Assembly: GCF_900177705.1 (NCBI RefSeq)
Contig: NZ_FXBA01000006.1
Coordinates: 124,001 to 188,000, forward strand
Source of the DNA: Fibrobacter sp. UWB15
Lineage (GTDB): Bacteria > Fibrobacterota > Fibrobacteria > Fibrobacterales > Fibrobacteraceae
Direction of reading: 5' to 3'
DNA length: 64,000 bases
Position numbers and translations under genes: made by a program. Shown here in pieces: positions 8,721 to 16,287 of this stretch; position 1 is the first letter of the stretch; every line of letters starts with the position of its first letter. The notes below the pieces were generated by a model, which saw only the letters and a program-made list of their open reading frames with translations, was not told the origin of the DNA and did not search any database.

Positions 8721-8766
8721 TATAAAAAAGGACCTGCTTTTAGCAGATCCTTTTTCTTTATACCCT
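8721..8766 (-). terminator. Tandem hairpin H2 of the tRNA-Glu array
   Basis: Stem 8730-8737 with 8743-8750. On the minus strand it reads GGATCTGC and GCAGGTCC with one G-U pair, preceded by GGGTATAAA and followed by a T6 run. Confidence 0.7.
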
Positions 8767-8774
8767 GTAAATAC

Positions 8775-8815
8775 GGTTGAAAAAAAGAGCCCAGCTGTTC
8801 GCTGAGCTCTTTTTA
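8775..8815 (-). terminator. Tandem hairpin H3, first after tRNA-Glu copy B
   Basis: Stem 8787-8795 with 8801-8809. The minus strand reads GAGCTCAGC and GCTGGGCTC, with one U-G pair, followed by a T7 run and CAACCG. It begins directly at the tRNA 3' end. Confidence 0.75.
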
Positions 8816-8888
8816 TACCCCCAAGCGGTTTCGAACCGCTGTTGCGGGAATGAAAATCCCGAGTCCTGGGCCACTAGACGATAGGGGC
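8816..8888 (-). tRNA. tRNA-Glu (anticodon UUC), copy B
   Basis: 73 nt on the minus strand. Acceptor GCCCCTA pairs with TGGGGGT (G1-U72), anticodon stem CGGGA/TCCCG with loop TTTTCAT gives UUC, and the T arm is AGCGG-TTCGAAA-CCGCT with A73. The sequence is identical to the copy at 9100-9172. Confidence 0.95.
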
Positions 8889-8951
8889 GATTTGTGCGAC
8901 CAAATATAGGAAAGATTTTTTGTTAGTCAAGGGTGGCTGGCGCTTTTTTTT

Positions 8952-8999
8952 CGCGGTTGAAAAAAAGGACTCATCTTACGATGAATCCTTTTTATACCT
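8952..8999 (-). terminator. Tandem hairpin H4, third after tRNA-Glu copy A
   Basis: Stem 8967-8975 with 8980-8988. The minus strand reads GGATTCATC and GATGAGTCC with a U-G pair, preceded by GGTATAAAAA and followed by a T8 run. Confidence 0.75.
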
Positions 9000-9005
9000 T
9001 TGAAA

Positions 9006-9051
9006 GGGTTGAAAAAAAGACACAACTGAATGTTGTGCCTTTTTTATACCC
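9006..9051 (-). terminator. Tandem hairpin H5, second after tRNA-Glu copy A
   Basis: Stem 9019-9026 with 9032-9039. The minus strand reads GGCACAAC and GTTGTGTC with a G-U pair, preceded by GGGTATAAAAAA and followed by a T7 run and CAACCC. Confidence 0.75.
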
Positions 9052-9057
9052 TTTGTC

Positions 9058-9099
9058 GCGGTTGAAAAAAGGAACCTTTCTTTCGAAAGGTTCCTTTTA
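9058..9099 (-). terminator. Tandem hairpin H6, first after tRNA-Glu copy A
   Basis: Perfect 10-bp stem GGAACCTTTC (9071-9080) with GAAAGGTTCC (9085-9094). On the minus strand it begins at the tRNA 3' end and is followed by a T6 run and CAACCGCG. Confidence 0.8.
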
Positions 9100-9172
9100 T
9101 ACCCCCAAGCGGTTTCGAACCGCTGTTGCGGGAATGAAAATCCCGAGTCCTGGGCCACTAGACGATAGGGGC
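9100..9172 (-). tRNA. tRNA-Glu (anticodon UUC), copy A
   Basis: Identical in sequence to the tRNA-Glu at 8816-8888, with the same UUC anticodon, A73 and no encoded CCA. It is the promoter-proximal copy of the tRNA-Glu/hairpin array on the minus strand. Confidence 0.95.
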
Positions 9173-9247
9173 GTTTAGTAGGGCCAAATATAGGTAACTA
9201 TTTAATTTTAGTCAAGGGGGCAACTGGAAAAAAGTTAATTTTTCTGC

Positions 9248-10792
9248 GTGAATTTGCGAAAATGGCTGAAAAAATCCCTGAAAGGCGGTGTAATCCGCTT
9301 TTTGCCGATGGCGCTTTTGGCAAGTGCTGCCGATGCGGCGGTGCTTTGGGGTGTTCGCTCCTTTATTGACATCGTTGGGGGCAAGGCCGATATTCCGCTT
9401 GCAGCCTGGGTCGGGGGAATGGTGGTTCTCGCCATGCTTCGCCTGTTGTTCCTGTACGGCAAGTCAAAAGTTTCCGAAGGTTGGCTCTATAAAGTTTCGG
9501 CACGGGTGCAGGCGTGGTTCTTGCACAGGCTCCGTGATCTCGCTCCTAAGAATTTCCATACCCCCAAGGGCGAACGCATGGTCGAATCCGCTTACGAGGC
9601 GACCGTCGTGCTCCAGAATAACGGTGGCGTTTTTTTTCAGGCGGTTCAGGCGATTCTTCAACTGATTGTCTTTTTACCGGTGCTCTTTTACATTTCCTGG
9701 CCGCTTACCGCATTCCTTTTCGTGGTGATTGTGCCGCTGGTGGCGGTCCTCCAGCGAAAACTCCACAAGCTAGGGCCCGCCGAAGAATCCTTGTTGCGGT
9801 CCCGTTCCGATTTCCGCGGAAACCTGTCGCTTGCCCGTAGGCTTTTTAGGCAGTGGAGCGGCCGCGACGAGCGCAAGGATATCTCGGATGGCTTGCTGAA
9901 AGAAGTCCGTGGCCTCCGTGATGCAGGTTTCTCCGCCGCTATCAAAAAATCCGGCCTTTCGCTTTTGACCGAGACGGTTTCGGTGCTTGCAATGGTTTTG
10001 GTGTTGGCCTTCTGTGCGCTCCTCATGAACCGCGGCTATATGGATGCGTCTGGCCTTGTACTGTTTACCTCGGCGGTACTTCTTTGCTACAAGCCGGTCA
10101 AGGAATGCGCCCGCGTCATGCCGCAGTTCCGCTCGGCAGTTTCGGCAATCAATGTCCTCGAAGAATTTGAAAAGCTTGAATTGGCCGGAAAATCCGCTGG
10201 CAAAGATATTGCTGCGTCCGATGCGGTGTCCATTCACAAGGGACAATTCACTTATGAAGGCTCCGAAACTCCTGTATTCACGGACCTTGCGCTCCAGTGG
10301 TCCCGCGAAAAACCGGTTCTTGTCCGCGGTAAAAATGGGGTGGGCAAGTCCACGCTATTGCGTCTGCTTTCGGGGCTTGAACGCTGGAATTCTGCCGATG
10401 CGAATACCCCCCGCGATGTGTTCTTTGTCGCACAAGACCTGGAACTTCCGCCTAGGTGGATGCTTTCCCGCCTTCTCGAGAAACGCTGCGATTCCGAAAC
10501 GTCTTCGATCCTCAAGTCCTTTATGCAGTCTTCGGGTGCCGCCCCCCTCCTTCAAAAATCAGGCCTTTCAGGCGGCGAACGTGCCCGCGTGTCGCTCCTT
10601 TGGGCGCTCGCCTCGGACTCCCGCACGATCCTTCTGGATGAACCTTTTGCATCCGTGGCGCTGGCCGACCGCGAAAACCTGCTGAAATCCTACCTTGATG
10701 CAGCTCACGCTTTAGGTAAATGGACGATTATTGTGAGCCATGATGTGCTTTCTTCCGAAGTTGAATGTATATTTAATGTTGCAAAGCTTTAG
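9248..10792 (+). CDS. ABC transporter, fused membrane and ATPase domains
   Basis: This 514-residue protein is a half-transporter of the exporter type. The N-terminal half (to about residue 300) has several hydrophobic segments. The ATPase follows with Walker A GKNGVGKST near 361, signature LSGGERARV near 439, and Walker B TILLDEP near 461. The translation start is the GTG at 9248, just upstream of a basic NLRKWLKKSLK segment. It is the first gene of a tight run with an ICMT-like methyltransferase, waaA and ispH, so a role in envelope lipid or cell-wall precursor export is plausible, but the substrate cannot be read from sequence. CydC-like or peptide exporters are alternatives. Confidence 0.85.
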   Translation: MNLRKWLKKSLKGGVIRFLPMALLASAADAAVLWGVRSFIDIVGGKADIPLAAWVGGMVVLAMLRLLFLYGKSKVSEGWLYKVSARVQAWFLHRLRDLAPKNFHTPKGERMVESAYEATVVLQNNGGVFFQAVQAILQLIVFLPVLFYISWPLTAFLFVVIVPLVAVLQRKLHKLGPAEESLLRSRSDFRGNLSLARRLFRQWSGRDERKDISDGLLKEVRGLRDAGFSAAIKKSGLSLLTETVSVLAMVLVLAFCALLMNRGYMDASGLVLFTSAVLLCYKPVKECARVMPQFRSAVSAINVLEEFEKLELAGKSAGKDIAASDAVSIHKGQFTYEGSETPVFTDLALQWSREKPVLVRGKNGVGKSTLLRLLSGLERWNSADANTPRDVFFVAQDLELPPRWMLSRLLEKRCDSETSSILKSFMQSSGAAPLLQKSGLSGGERARVSLLWALASDSRTILLDEPFASVALADRENLLKSYLDAAHALGKWTIIVSHDVLSSEVECIFNVAKL

Positions 10793-10802
10793 CGGAGGTG
10801 AT

Positions 10803-11483
10803 ATGGACGAACCTGTTGAAAGTCAGAATGAGCAGATAAATCCGGTTGAAAATACGGTCAAACAGAGCGACGATTCGTCTGTTGAAACGGCTCAGCTTCC
10901 CGAAGAAGAACCTAAGCGCGAGTTCCTTTTCCGTTACCGCGGGTGGGTCTTGGGTATCCTTTCGTTAATCATGCTGGTATTTGAACCGGCTGACCTCGAA
11001 ATTGTCATGTTCCTTGTCTTTGTCAATGTGTTCATCTTGGCGTTTTACTTGCGCGTCAAGGCTCGCCGCGTCATTGGCGACCATACGCGTGGAGACATCC
11101 AGGATGCCGACGAGTTGGTGACTTGGGGCGCCTACGCTAGGTTGCGGCATCCGTTGTACGTGTCTAACGCGGCGTTTGGGATTTCGCTGATCTTCTTGCA
11201 CCTGGGTTTAAGTCTGCGCGTCATTCCGTTCATCATGGTTCTTGTCGCGTTTGAAGCCTATCTGGGCAAACTCGACGACCGCTTCTTGGAGAAAAAGTTC
11301 GGTGACGAGTGGAAAATCTGGGCGCAGCAGACCCCTGCCTTTTTCCCGCGCGAATTCCACCGCTCTGGACCGATGCGTTCTGCAAAAGAGGCGTTCCTTG
11401 CAGACCATTTTACATGGCTCTGGATGATCATGATCCTTTTGCTGATTGTTGTCCGTAAGATTGCGTTCATGCTATGGACTTAA
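10803..11483 (+). CDS. Isoprenylcysteine methyltransferase-like (ICMT/PEMT) membrane protein
   Basis: A 226-residue protein with an acidic N-terminus (1-38) and four or more membrane segments. LVTWGAYARLRHPLYVSNA and FEAYLGKLDDRFLEKKFGDE match the conserved cofactor-binding region of ICMT/phospholipid-methyltransferase-like proteins (pattern G-x-Y-x-x-x-R-H-P-x-Y and E-x-x-L-x-x-x-F-G-x-x). The start chosen is the ATG at 10803, which follows AGCGGAGGTGAT; a longer reading from 10740 would overlap the ABC gene and lacks such a site. The gene overlaps waaA by 10 bp. The substrate is unknown; an envelope lipid is possible. Confidence 0.78.
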   Translation: MDEPVESQNEQINPVENTVKQSDDSSVETAQLPEEEPKREFLFRYRGWVLGILSLIMLVFEPADLEIVMFLVFVNVFILAFYLRVKARRVIGDHTRGDIQDADELVTWGAYARLRHPLYVSNAAFGISLIFLHLGLSLRVIPFIMVLVAFEAYLGKLDDRFLEKKFGDEWKIWAQQTPAFFPREFHRSGPMRSAKEAFLADHFTWLWMIMILLLIVVRKIAFMLWT

Positions 11484-12664
11484 ACGTAAAGAACTTAGGA
11501 CGCCTTGCTGTAGGGACTGCCATTAAGATGGTGGCGCGTGCCGCTAGCAAGTTGCCCCGCCTCGATCGCGAATATCATATTGAAGAACGTTTGTCTGGCC
11601 CGTGGCCAAGCGATGGCCCGTACCTTTGGCTTCATGGGGCAAGTCTCGGTGAATGTCGTATGCTTCTTGGACTTGCACATGCACTCCGAGAGGACTTGCC
11701 GAATTGTCCGAAGATTCTGATTACTTCGCAGAAAGTCGAAGTGGTCTCGTTCCTGAAGGATTCCTGCGCAGGCGTGGCCGATGTGGCCATGGCTCCGGCG
11801 GATATTCCGTCGGCATTACACTTGTTTGCAAGTGAGGTGCAGCCCTTGGGACTTGTCCTGGCCGAAAATGAACTCTGGCCGGGTTACCTTTCGACCATGT
11901 CTAAACTTTCGACCCGCCGAAACGTCGCTCTTGTTTCGGGTCGTTACCGCAAGTCGTTCCCGTTCATTGATTTTTCAGGCATGGGCTATGCCTGCATGCA
12001 GACGGCTGCAGATCTTGGCCGGTTCACTTATGCCAGCAAGGGCTTTGTGCCTTGCACTATGGGCGGTGATTGGAAACTTTTGAATTGGGCCCGCGATGGC
12101 GGCCTGGTTTGCGTTCCCGAAAAACCGGCTATCGATGTGGTGTTTGTCTCTTTCCATCAAGAAGAAGCGGAGGCCTTTGTCTCTATGGCGAAAGATGCCG
12201 TCGCCAAGGGCGAGTCGGTAGTGCTGATGCCTCGCCGCCTTTCGGAGATGAACCTGTTCCGCAAATTGTTGCAAGGGGCTGAACTGCCTGTGGTGGATTA
12301 TCCTACGGTGCAAAAGGGCGCTGTTTCCTTGGTCTCCCGTTTCGGTCTCTCCCGTGAAATTTTCTTGAAGTGCAGGAGTGCCGTAGTGGGAGGTTCCTTT
12401 GACCGTCGTCTTGGAATTCACGACTTTTGGGAACCGTTGCAGATGGGTGTTTCGACATGCGTCGGGCCTTATGCCAAGGGCCACGAAGATGTGGTGGCGC
12501 GCCTTGTAGAATCGCATGTGCTTGCGCAGATAAATTCGCCAGCGGATTACTTGCGCCGCCGGACGCCCGCTGTTGACACGGTGCGGTCGTTCCTGATGGG
12601 TGAAAGAAGAAAGGTCTTGAATTCTTATAAGTTGTTGTTGAATTTTATAAAAGGGATTTTATGA
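11474..12664 (+). CDS. waaA: 3-deoxy-D-manno-octulosonic acid (Kdo) transferase
   Basis: This 396-residue protein is a GT30-like glycosyltransferase that adds Kdo to the lipid A precursor at the inner membrane. LWLHGASLGECRML corresponds to the ASVGE motif and LVLAENELWPGYL to the TE-x-W-P acceptor motif of KdtA/WaaA. The C-terminal half has VVGGSF and a GxxDFWEPLQMG stretch typical of the nucleotide-sugar domain. Divergence from the proteobacterial enzyme is clear (AENELWP rather than xETELWP). It overlaps the previous gene by 10 bp and the ispH start by 4 bp (ATGA), which indicates translational coupling. Confidence 0.85.
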   Translation: MDLNVKNLGRLAVGTAIKMVARAASKLPRLDREYHIEERLSGPWPSDGPYLWLHGASLGECRMLLGLAHALREDLPNCPKILITSQKVEVVSFLKDSCAGVADVAMAPADIPSALHLFASEVQPLGLVLAENELWPGYLSTMSKLSTRRNVALVSGRYRKSFPFIDFSGMGYACMQTAADLGRFTYASKGFVPCTMGGDWKLLNWARDGGLVCVPEKPAIDVVFVSFHQEEAEAFVSMAKDAVAKGESVVLMPRRLSEMNLFRKLLQGAELPVVDYPTVQKGAVSLVSRFGLSREIFLKCRSAVVGGSFDRRLGIHDFWEPLQMGVSTCVGPYAKGHEDVVARLVESHVLAQINSPADYLRRRTPAVDTVRSFLMGERRKVLNSYKLLLNFIKGIL

Positions 12665-13593
12665 AAAAGGTGATTCTTGCGACTCCCCGCGGTTTTTGTG
12701 CGGGCGTGGATCGAGCCATTCATGTGGTGGAACGCGCTATTGAAAAATTCGGAACCCCTATTTACGTGCGCCATGAAATCGTGCATAATAAGTTCGTGGT
12801 TGATACTCTCAAGTCCAAGGGCGTTGTCTTTGTCGATGAACTGGACGAAGTCCCGTCGGGCTCGGTAGTGATTTTCTCTGCCCACGGGGTCGCCGAAGAA
12901 ATTTATGCCGACGCCGAAAAACGCGGACTGCAGGTGCTGGATGCTAGTTGTCCGCTGGTGCTCAAGGTTCATTTCAGTGCCAAGCGTCATTATACTGCCG
13001 GCCGCCATATCATTCTGATTGGGCATGCAGGCCATGCCGAAGTGGAAGGCACTCTGGGCCAGCTTCCGCCGGGAGCCATCACGCTGATCAAGAACGAAAC
13101 CGACGCACGGATGGTGGAAGTCCCCGCTGACAAGGAACTGGCCTACATTACGCAGACCACACTTTCGGTGGCTGAAACCCGCAAAATTATCGAAGCGCTC
13201 AAGGAACGATTCCCCAACATTATCGGTCCCGATGCGGGAGACCTTTGTTATGCGACGGGCAATCGTCAGGCGGCGGTCCTCGATCTCTGCTCCAAGGTGG
13301 ATATGCTTTTGGTGGTGGGTGCCAAGAATTCTTCCAATTCCAGCCGTCTGATGGAACTTGGGCTTGAACAAGGCATTCCCAGCTATTTGATTGCCTCGGT
13401 AGACGATTTGAAGCCGGAATGGTTCGAAAATATCGAATCGGTGGGTATTTCGAGCGGTGCAAGTGCTCCTGAGGTGCTCGTCCAGGGGGTGGTGGACTGG
13501 ATAAAAGAGAAATTTGCCCCCGTAGAAATCGAAAATTTCGTAAAATTGGTCGAATCAACCAAATTTAACCTGCCAAAGGCATTGCAAGATTGA
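12661..13593 (+). CDS. ispH: 4-hydroxy-3-methylbut-2-enyl diphosphate reductase
   Basis: The 310-residue LytB/IspH enzyme carries out the last step of the MEP isoprenoid pathway and uses a 4Fe-4S cluster. The three ligand cysteines sit in PRGFCAGVDRA (C13), DASCPLV (about 96) and DLCYATGNRQ (about 195), and NSSNSSRLMEL and SSGASAPE are also conserved. The start ATG overlaps the waaA stop (ATGA). It supplies precursors for undecaprenyl and quinone prenyl chains, consistent with a polyprenyl synthase elsewhere in this window. Confidence 0.96.
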   Translation: MKKVILATPRGFCAGVDRAIHVVERAIEKFGTPIYVRHEIVHNKFVVDTLKSKGVVFVDELDEVPSGSVVIFSAHGVAEEIYADAEKRGLQVLDASCPLVLKVHFSAKRHYTAGRHIILIGHAGHAEVEGTLGQLPPGAITLIKNETDARMVEVPADKELAYITQTTLSVAETRKIIEALKERFPNIIGPDAGDLCYATGNRQAAVLDLCSKVDMLLVVGAKNSSNSSRLMELGLEQGIPSYLIASVDDLKPEWFENIESVGISSGASAPEVLVQGVVDWIKEKFAPVEIENFVKLVESTKFNLPKALQD

Positions 13594-13603
13594 TAATTTA
13601 ACC

Positions 13604-13642
13604 TTGACGAACGGACGCTTTTTTTCTAAAATTGCGTCCGTT
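13604..13642 (+). promoter_or_regulatory. rpmB promoter with 9-bp inverted repeat over the -10
   Basis: TTGACG (13604-13609), 17-nt spacer, TAAAAT (13627-13632) is a good sigma-70 type promoter. AACGGACGC (13610-13618) and GCGTCCGTT (13634-13642) form a perfect inverted repeat flanking the -10, which could be an operator. Confidence 0.75.
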
Positions 13643-13662
13643 ATAAAACAACGGAGTTTATT

Positions 13663-13884
13663 ATGAGCCGCATTTGTGAAGTTACCGGCAAGGCCGGCCT
13701 CGTGGGCAACATGGTTTCCCACTCTAACCGCAAGAAGTTGATGAAGCAGCTGCCGAACCTTCAGAAGAAGCGTTTCTACATTCCTGAAGAAGACCGCTGG
13801 GTGACCCTCCGCGTTAGCGCTGCAGGGCTTCGCACGATCAACAAGCTTGGTATCCAGGCTGTTGCTGCTGAACTCGGCATCTAA
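13663..13884 (+). CDS. rpmB: 50S ribosomal protein L28
   Basis: A 73-residue protein matching L28 along its length: [50 protein letters not shown] and a KLGI segment. It is the form with a single N-terminal cysteine, so it does not have the paired CxxC motifs of zinc-binding L28. ACGGAG lies 9 nt upstream of the ATG. It stands alone, without rpmG, between ispH and a secreted-protein operon, with its own promoter and terminator. Confidence 0.96.
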   Translation: MSRICEVTGKAGLVGNMVSHSNRKKLMKQLPNLQKKRFYIPEEDRWVTLRVSAAGLRTINKLGIQAVAAELGI

Positions 13885-13914
13885 TCTAGATTTTCTAAGG
13901 TTTGCCAAGATTCG

Positions 13915-13960
13915 CCGCCTAACGGGGTAATCCCTCGCTAGGTGGTTCTTTGTGTTTATA
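13915..13960 (+). terminator. Probable rpmB terminator
   Basis: CCGCCTA-A-CGGGG pairs with CCCTCG-C-TAGGTGG (13915-13945, one mismatch and G-U pairs) and is followed by TTCTTTGTGTTT. Confidence 0.6.
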
Positions 13961-14044
13961 TAAAAGCGCTACTAGATATTAATAGCCAATAACTAATGTC
14001 TTTTAATGTGCGAGAATGCCCATATTTTGCTATTTTAGCGTTAT

Positions 14045-15424
14045 ATGCGCAAATTTGCCTTTTCATTCATCGCCTGTGTGGCAAGTGTTTTTGTAGCCCA
14101 GTCTTTTGCCCAGCCCCGAGATCTTTTTGCGGAATTCGAGGCCGAAGCCGAAGCGGCTCAGTCCAGTGCAGCAGTAGTGCCGAGCAGCGCCTCGGTTCCG
14201 TCCAGTTCCAGTGTGGCGGCGCCGTCTTCTAGTAGCGAGGCTGTTTCTAGCTCCAGCGCCACTCCCTCTTCTAGCTCTGTCACTGTTTCGTCCAGTAGTG
14301 AGGTTCCCGCTGCCGTTGATTCTGCTGCGGTCGCTGAAGCTCCGGTTGCAGATTCCGCAGTCGTCGATACTCTTGCTGGAGATTCCGTCAGGGAAATGAC
14401 TCCTGAAGAAGCTTATGCCGCTGAAATGAAAAGGCACAACGAAGAAAACCGCATCCGCGATTCTCTCGCTATGGCAGGCTCCTCTTCTTCTGCCGATGTT
14501 CCGTCTTCTAGCAGCATGAACCGCCGTGAATTGCTTGGCCCGGTAAAGGTGTCCAAGGTCAACGGTATCGATGAAATGAAGGGCCGCTACAAGAGTCCGC
14601 GCAAGGCCTTGTTTATGTCTCTCGTGATTCCGGGTTCCGGCCAGATGTATGTGGGCGGTTCCAATTTTACTTATGCCCGCGGTGGCGTGTACCTCGCCTT
14701 GGAAGCCGCTTTGTGGGGCAGTTGGTATTATTTCTCTGTACACAAGTACGATCAGCAAGTGAACAAGTACAAGAAATTCGCCAAGGAGCACTTTTCCATT
14801 GGCCGTTACGAACGTGGCATGCGTGATTTGTACAATGCCGATGCGGTAAACTACGAGTCCGAGTTCCGTCGTCGCTACTTGGGCAGCCGCGAATCCTTCT
14901 GTGAAGGAATCTTTGGAACGGCGACTATCCATGGTTGCTACGACCGTGACAAACTCTATAAAAACGATGTGGAATATGTGAACGATTTCGTGAACTCTCC
15001 CAAGAGCTTGGGTGACGAAATGGATAAGATTAAGTTCAATTCTGCAGCCGATGTATACCAGTTGATTTCTGACAATGTCTATGTGCTTGGCTGGGACGAT
15101 GTCGAAGATGCCGCTGTTGCTACGTCGCTGGATTTGGAAGATCCTAATTCCGCAACGGAGAAGCTGGGTTCCTCTAGCAATCAAAAAAAGTATCGCAGCT
15201 TGCGCAGCAAGGCTAATGACTACGCCGATATGCAGGCATGGTTCTTTGGCGGTTTGATTCTGAACCATATCATTTCTGCTGTTGACGCTGCTATTTCAGC
15301 CAACTCTCACAACAAGTCCTTGTACGAAGAAGACCTTTCTTGGTACGACCACTTGCATTTCGATAGCGGTCTGTCTTTTGTAGACGGCTTTGGTTTTAAC
15401 GTGCAGGCTAGCTGGGGCTTTTAA
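14045..15424 (+). CDS. Secreted Ser-rich protein with DUF5683-like membrane region
   Basis: A 459-residue protein with a signal peptide (residues 1-22, ending SFAQ), a low-complexity Ser/Val/Pro-rich segment (about 40-95) typical of Fibrobacter surface proteins, and a DUF5683-like core whose marker is VIPGSGQMYVGGSNFTYARG followed by a hydrophobic helix. A second hydrophobic stretch lies near FFGGLILNHIISAVDAAIS, and the chain ends NVQASWGF with a terminal Phe, as in outer-membrane proteins. It overlaps the next gene by one base (TAATG), and that gene is a shorter relative. Function unknown; an envelope role is likely. Confidence 0.75.
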   Translation: MRKFAFSFIACVASVFVAQSFAQPRDLFAEFEAEAEAAQSSAAVVPSSASVPSSSSVAAPSSSSEAVSSSSATPSSSSVTVSSSSEVPAAVDSAAVAEAPVADSAVVDTLAGDSVREMTPEEAYAAEMKRHNEENRIRDSLAMAGSSSSADVPSSSSMNRRELLGPVKVSKVNGIDEMKGRYKSPRKALFMSLVIPGSGQMYVGGSNFTYARGGVYLALEAALWGSWYYFSVHKYDQQVNKYKKFAKEHFSIGRYERGMRDLYNADAVNYESEFRRRYLGSRESFCEGIFGTATIHGCYDRDKLYKNDVEYVNDFVNSPKSLGDEMDKIKFNSAADVYQLISDNVYVLGWDDVEDAAVATSLDLEDPNSATEKLGSSSNQKKYRSLRSKANDYADMQAWFFGGLILNHIISAVDAAISANSHNKSLYEEDLSWYDHLHFDSGLSFVDGFGFNVQASWGF

Positions 15425-16134
15425 TGAAGTTTCTTTTGGTTTTGTTGCTCGCTGCAGCATCTGCCTTTTCGCAGGTGGTTGTGTCTGTTGACGAAAACGT
15501 GAGCAAGAACTCCGACAAGAACTGGCTGATTGCCATGGGTTCGTCGGCATTGCTGCCTGGCATGGGTGAACTGTACCTGGGTGAACGACAGTTCGTGCGA
15601 CCTTTCGTGTGGACCGATATTGCCCTCTGGTTTACGGCCATCGGTTCTTATGCCATCGGTGAACGTTATGTTACCTCGGCTCACAATTATGCAGTCCGTC
15701 ATGCAGGTCTTACCTCTAAAAGCCGTAACGTGGATATGCTGAATACGGTGGGTGACTACCGCAGCCGTAGCGGTGTGGCTGGGCAGAACTCCTCGCCCGA
15801 TATGGATGAAGATTACAACCAGGCCATGTTGCGTGCCGGAAAGAATGTTGACGAAGACCTCGATGAAAGCATCCAGTGGGACTGGGGCTCCAGCGACAAT
15901 CCTGAAACTACGGAACATATTGACGAATACAAGAGTCGTTTGCGCCATTATCGCGTGAGCCGCATCGTTTTTCAGGTGTCTGTGGGAGCGTTGCTCTTGA
16001 ACCGCGTGGTGTCAATGCTGAATACAATCCGTATTTATCGCGCGACGTCTTCTAAAGCCTTTACCGAACGCATGGAATTCGTACCCGAATTTTATGAAGA
16101 CGGCAGTGGCCTGATATTGAATGTGAAATTCTAA
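15424..16134 (+). CDS. Secreted DUF5683-like protein
   Basis: This 236-residue protein has a signal peptide (MKFLLVLLLAAASAFSQ) and the same architecture as the preceding gene: LPGMGELYLGERQFVRPFVW followed by a hydrophobic helix, a charged middle, a second hydrophobic segment (VFQVSVGALLLNRVVSML) and a C-terminal NVKF. The start ATG overlaps the stop of the upstream gene by one base, so the pair is co-translated. It is probably a partner or duplicate of that gene. Function unknown. Confidence 0.72.
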   Translation: MKFLLVLLLAAASAFSQVVVSVDENVSKNSDKNWLIAMGSSALLPGMGELYLGERQFVRPFVWTDIALWFTAIGSYAIGERYVTSAHNYAVRHAGLTSKSRNVDMLNTVGDYRSRSGVAGQNSSPDMDEDYNQAMLRAGKNVDEDLDESIQWDWGSSDNPETTEHIDEYKSRLRHYRVSRIVFQVSVGALLLNRVVSMLNTIRIYRATSSKAFTERMEFVPEFYEDGSGLILNVKF

Positions 16135-16136
16135 GA

Positions 16137-16170
16137 TAGTAGGCAGTAGACAGTGATTAGTAGACAGTGC
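16137..16170. repeat. TAGGCAG/TAGACAG low-complexity repeat
   Basis: TAGTAGGCAGTAGACAGTGA followed by TTAGTAGACAGT. The same vocabulary recurs near 26083-26115, 33978-34008 and, in inverted orientation, 34091-34123, always between genes. Confidence 0.6.
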
Positions 16171-16287
16171 TGCGAAAAAAATTCTTTTTTTTCTTTTCAC
16201 TTCTATGCATCGGATTACGGAGCTTAATCATCTAATAAATAAGAACTAATTACTGACCATCGTCTACTTTCTATTTCAAACTGATTT

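Noticed and set aside
8656-9100. CRISPR array
   Set aside because: The repeated units are hairpins with T-tracts whose variable parts are self-complementary, not unique spacers, and no cas genes are nearby.
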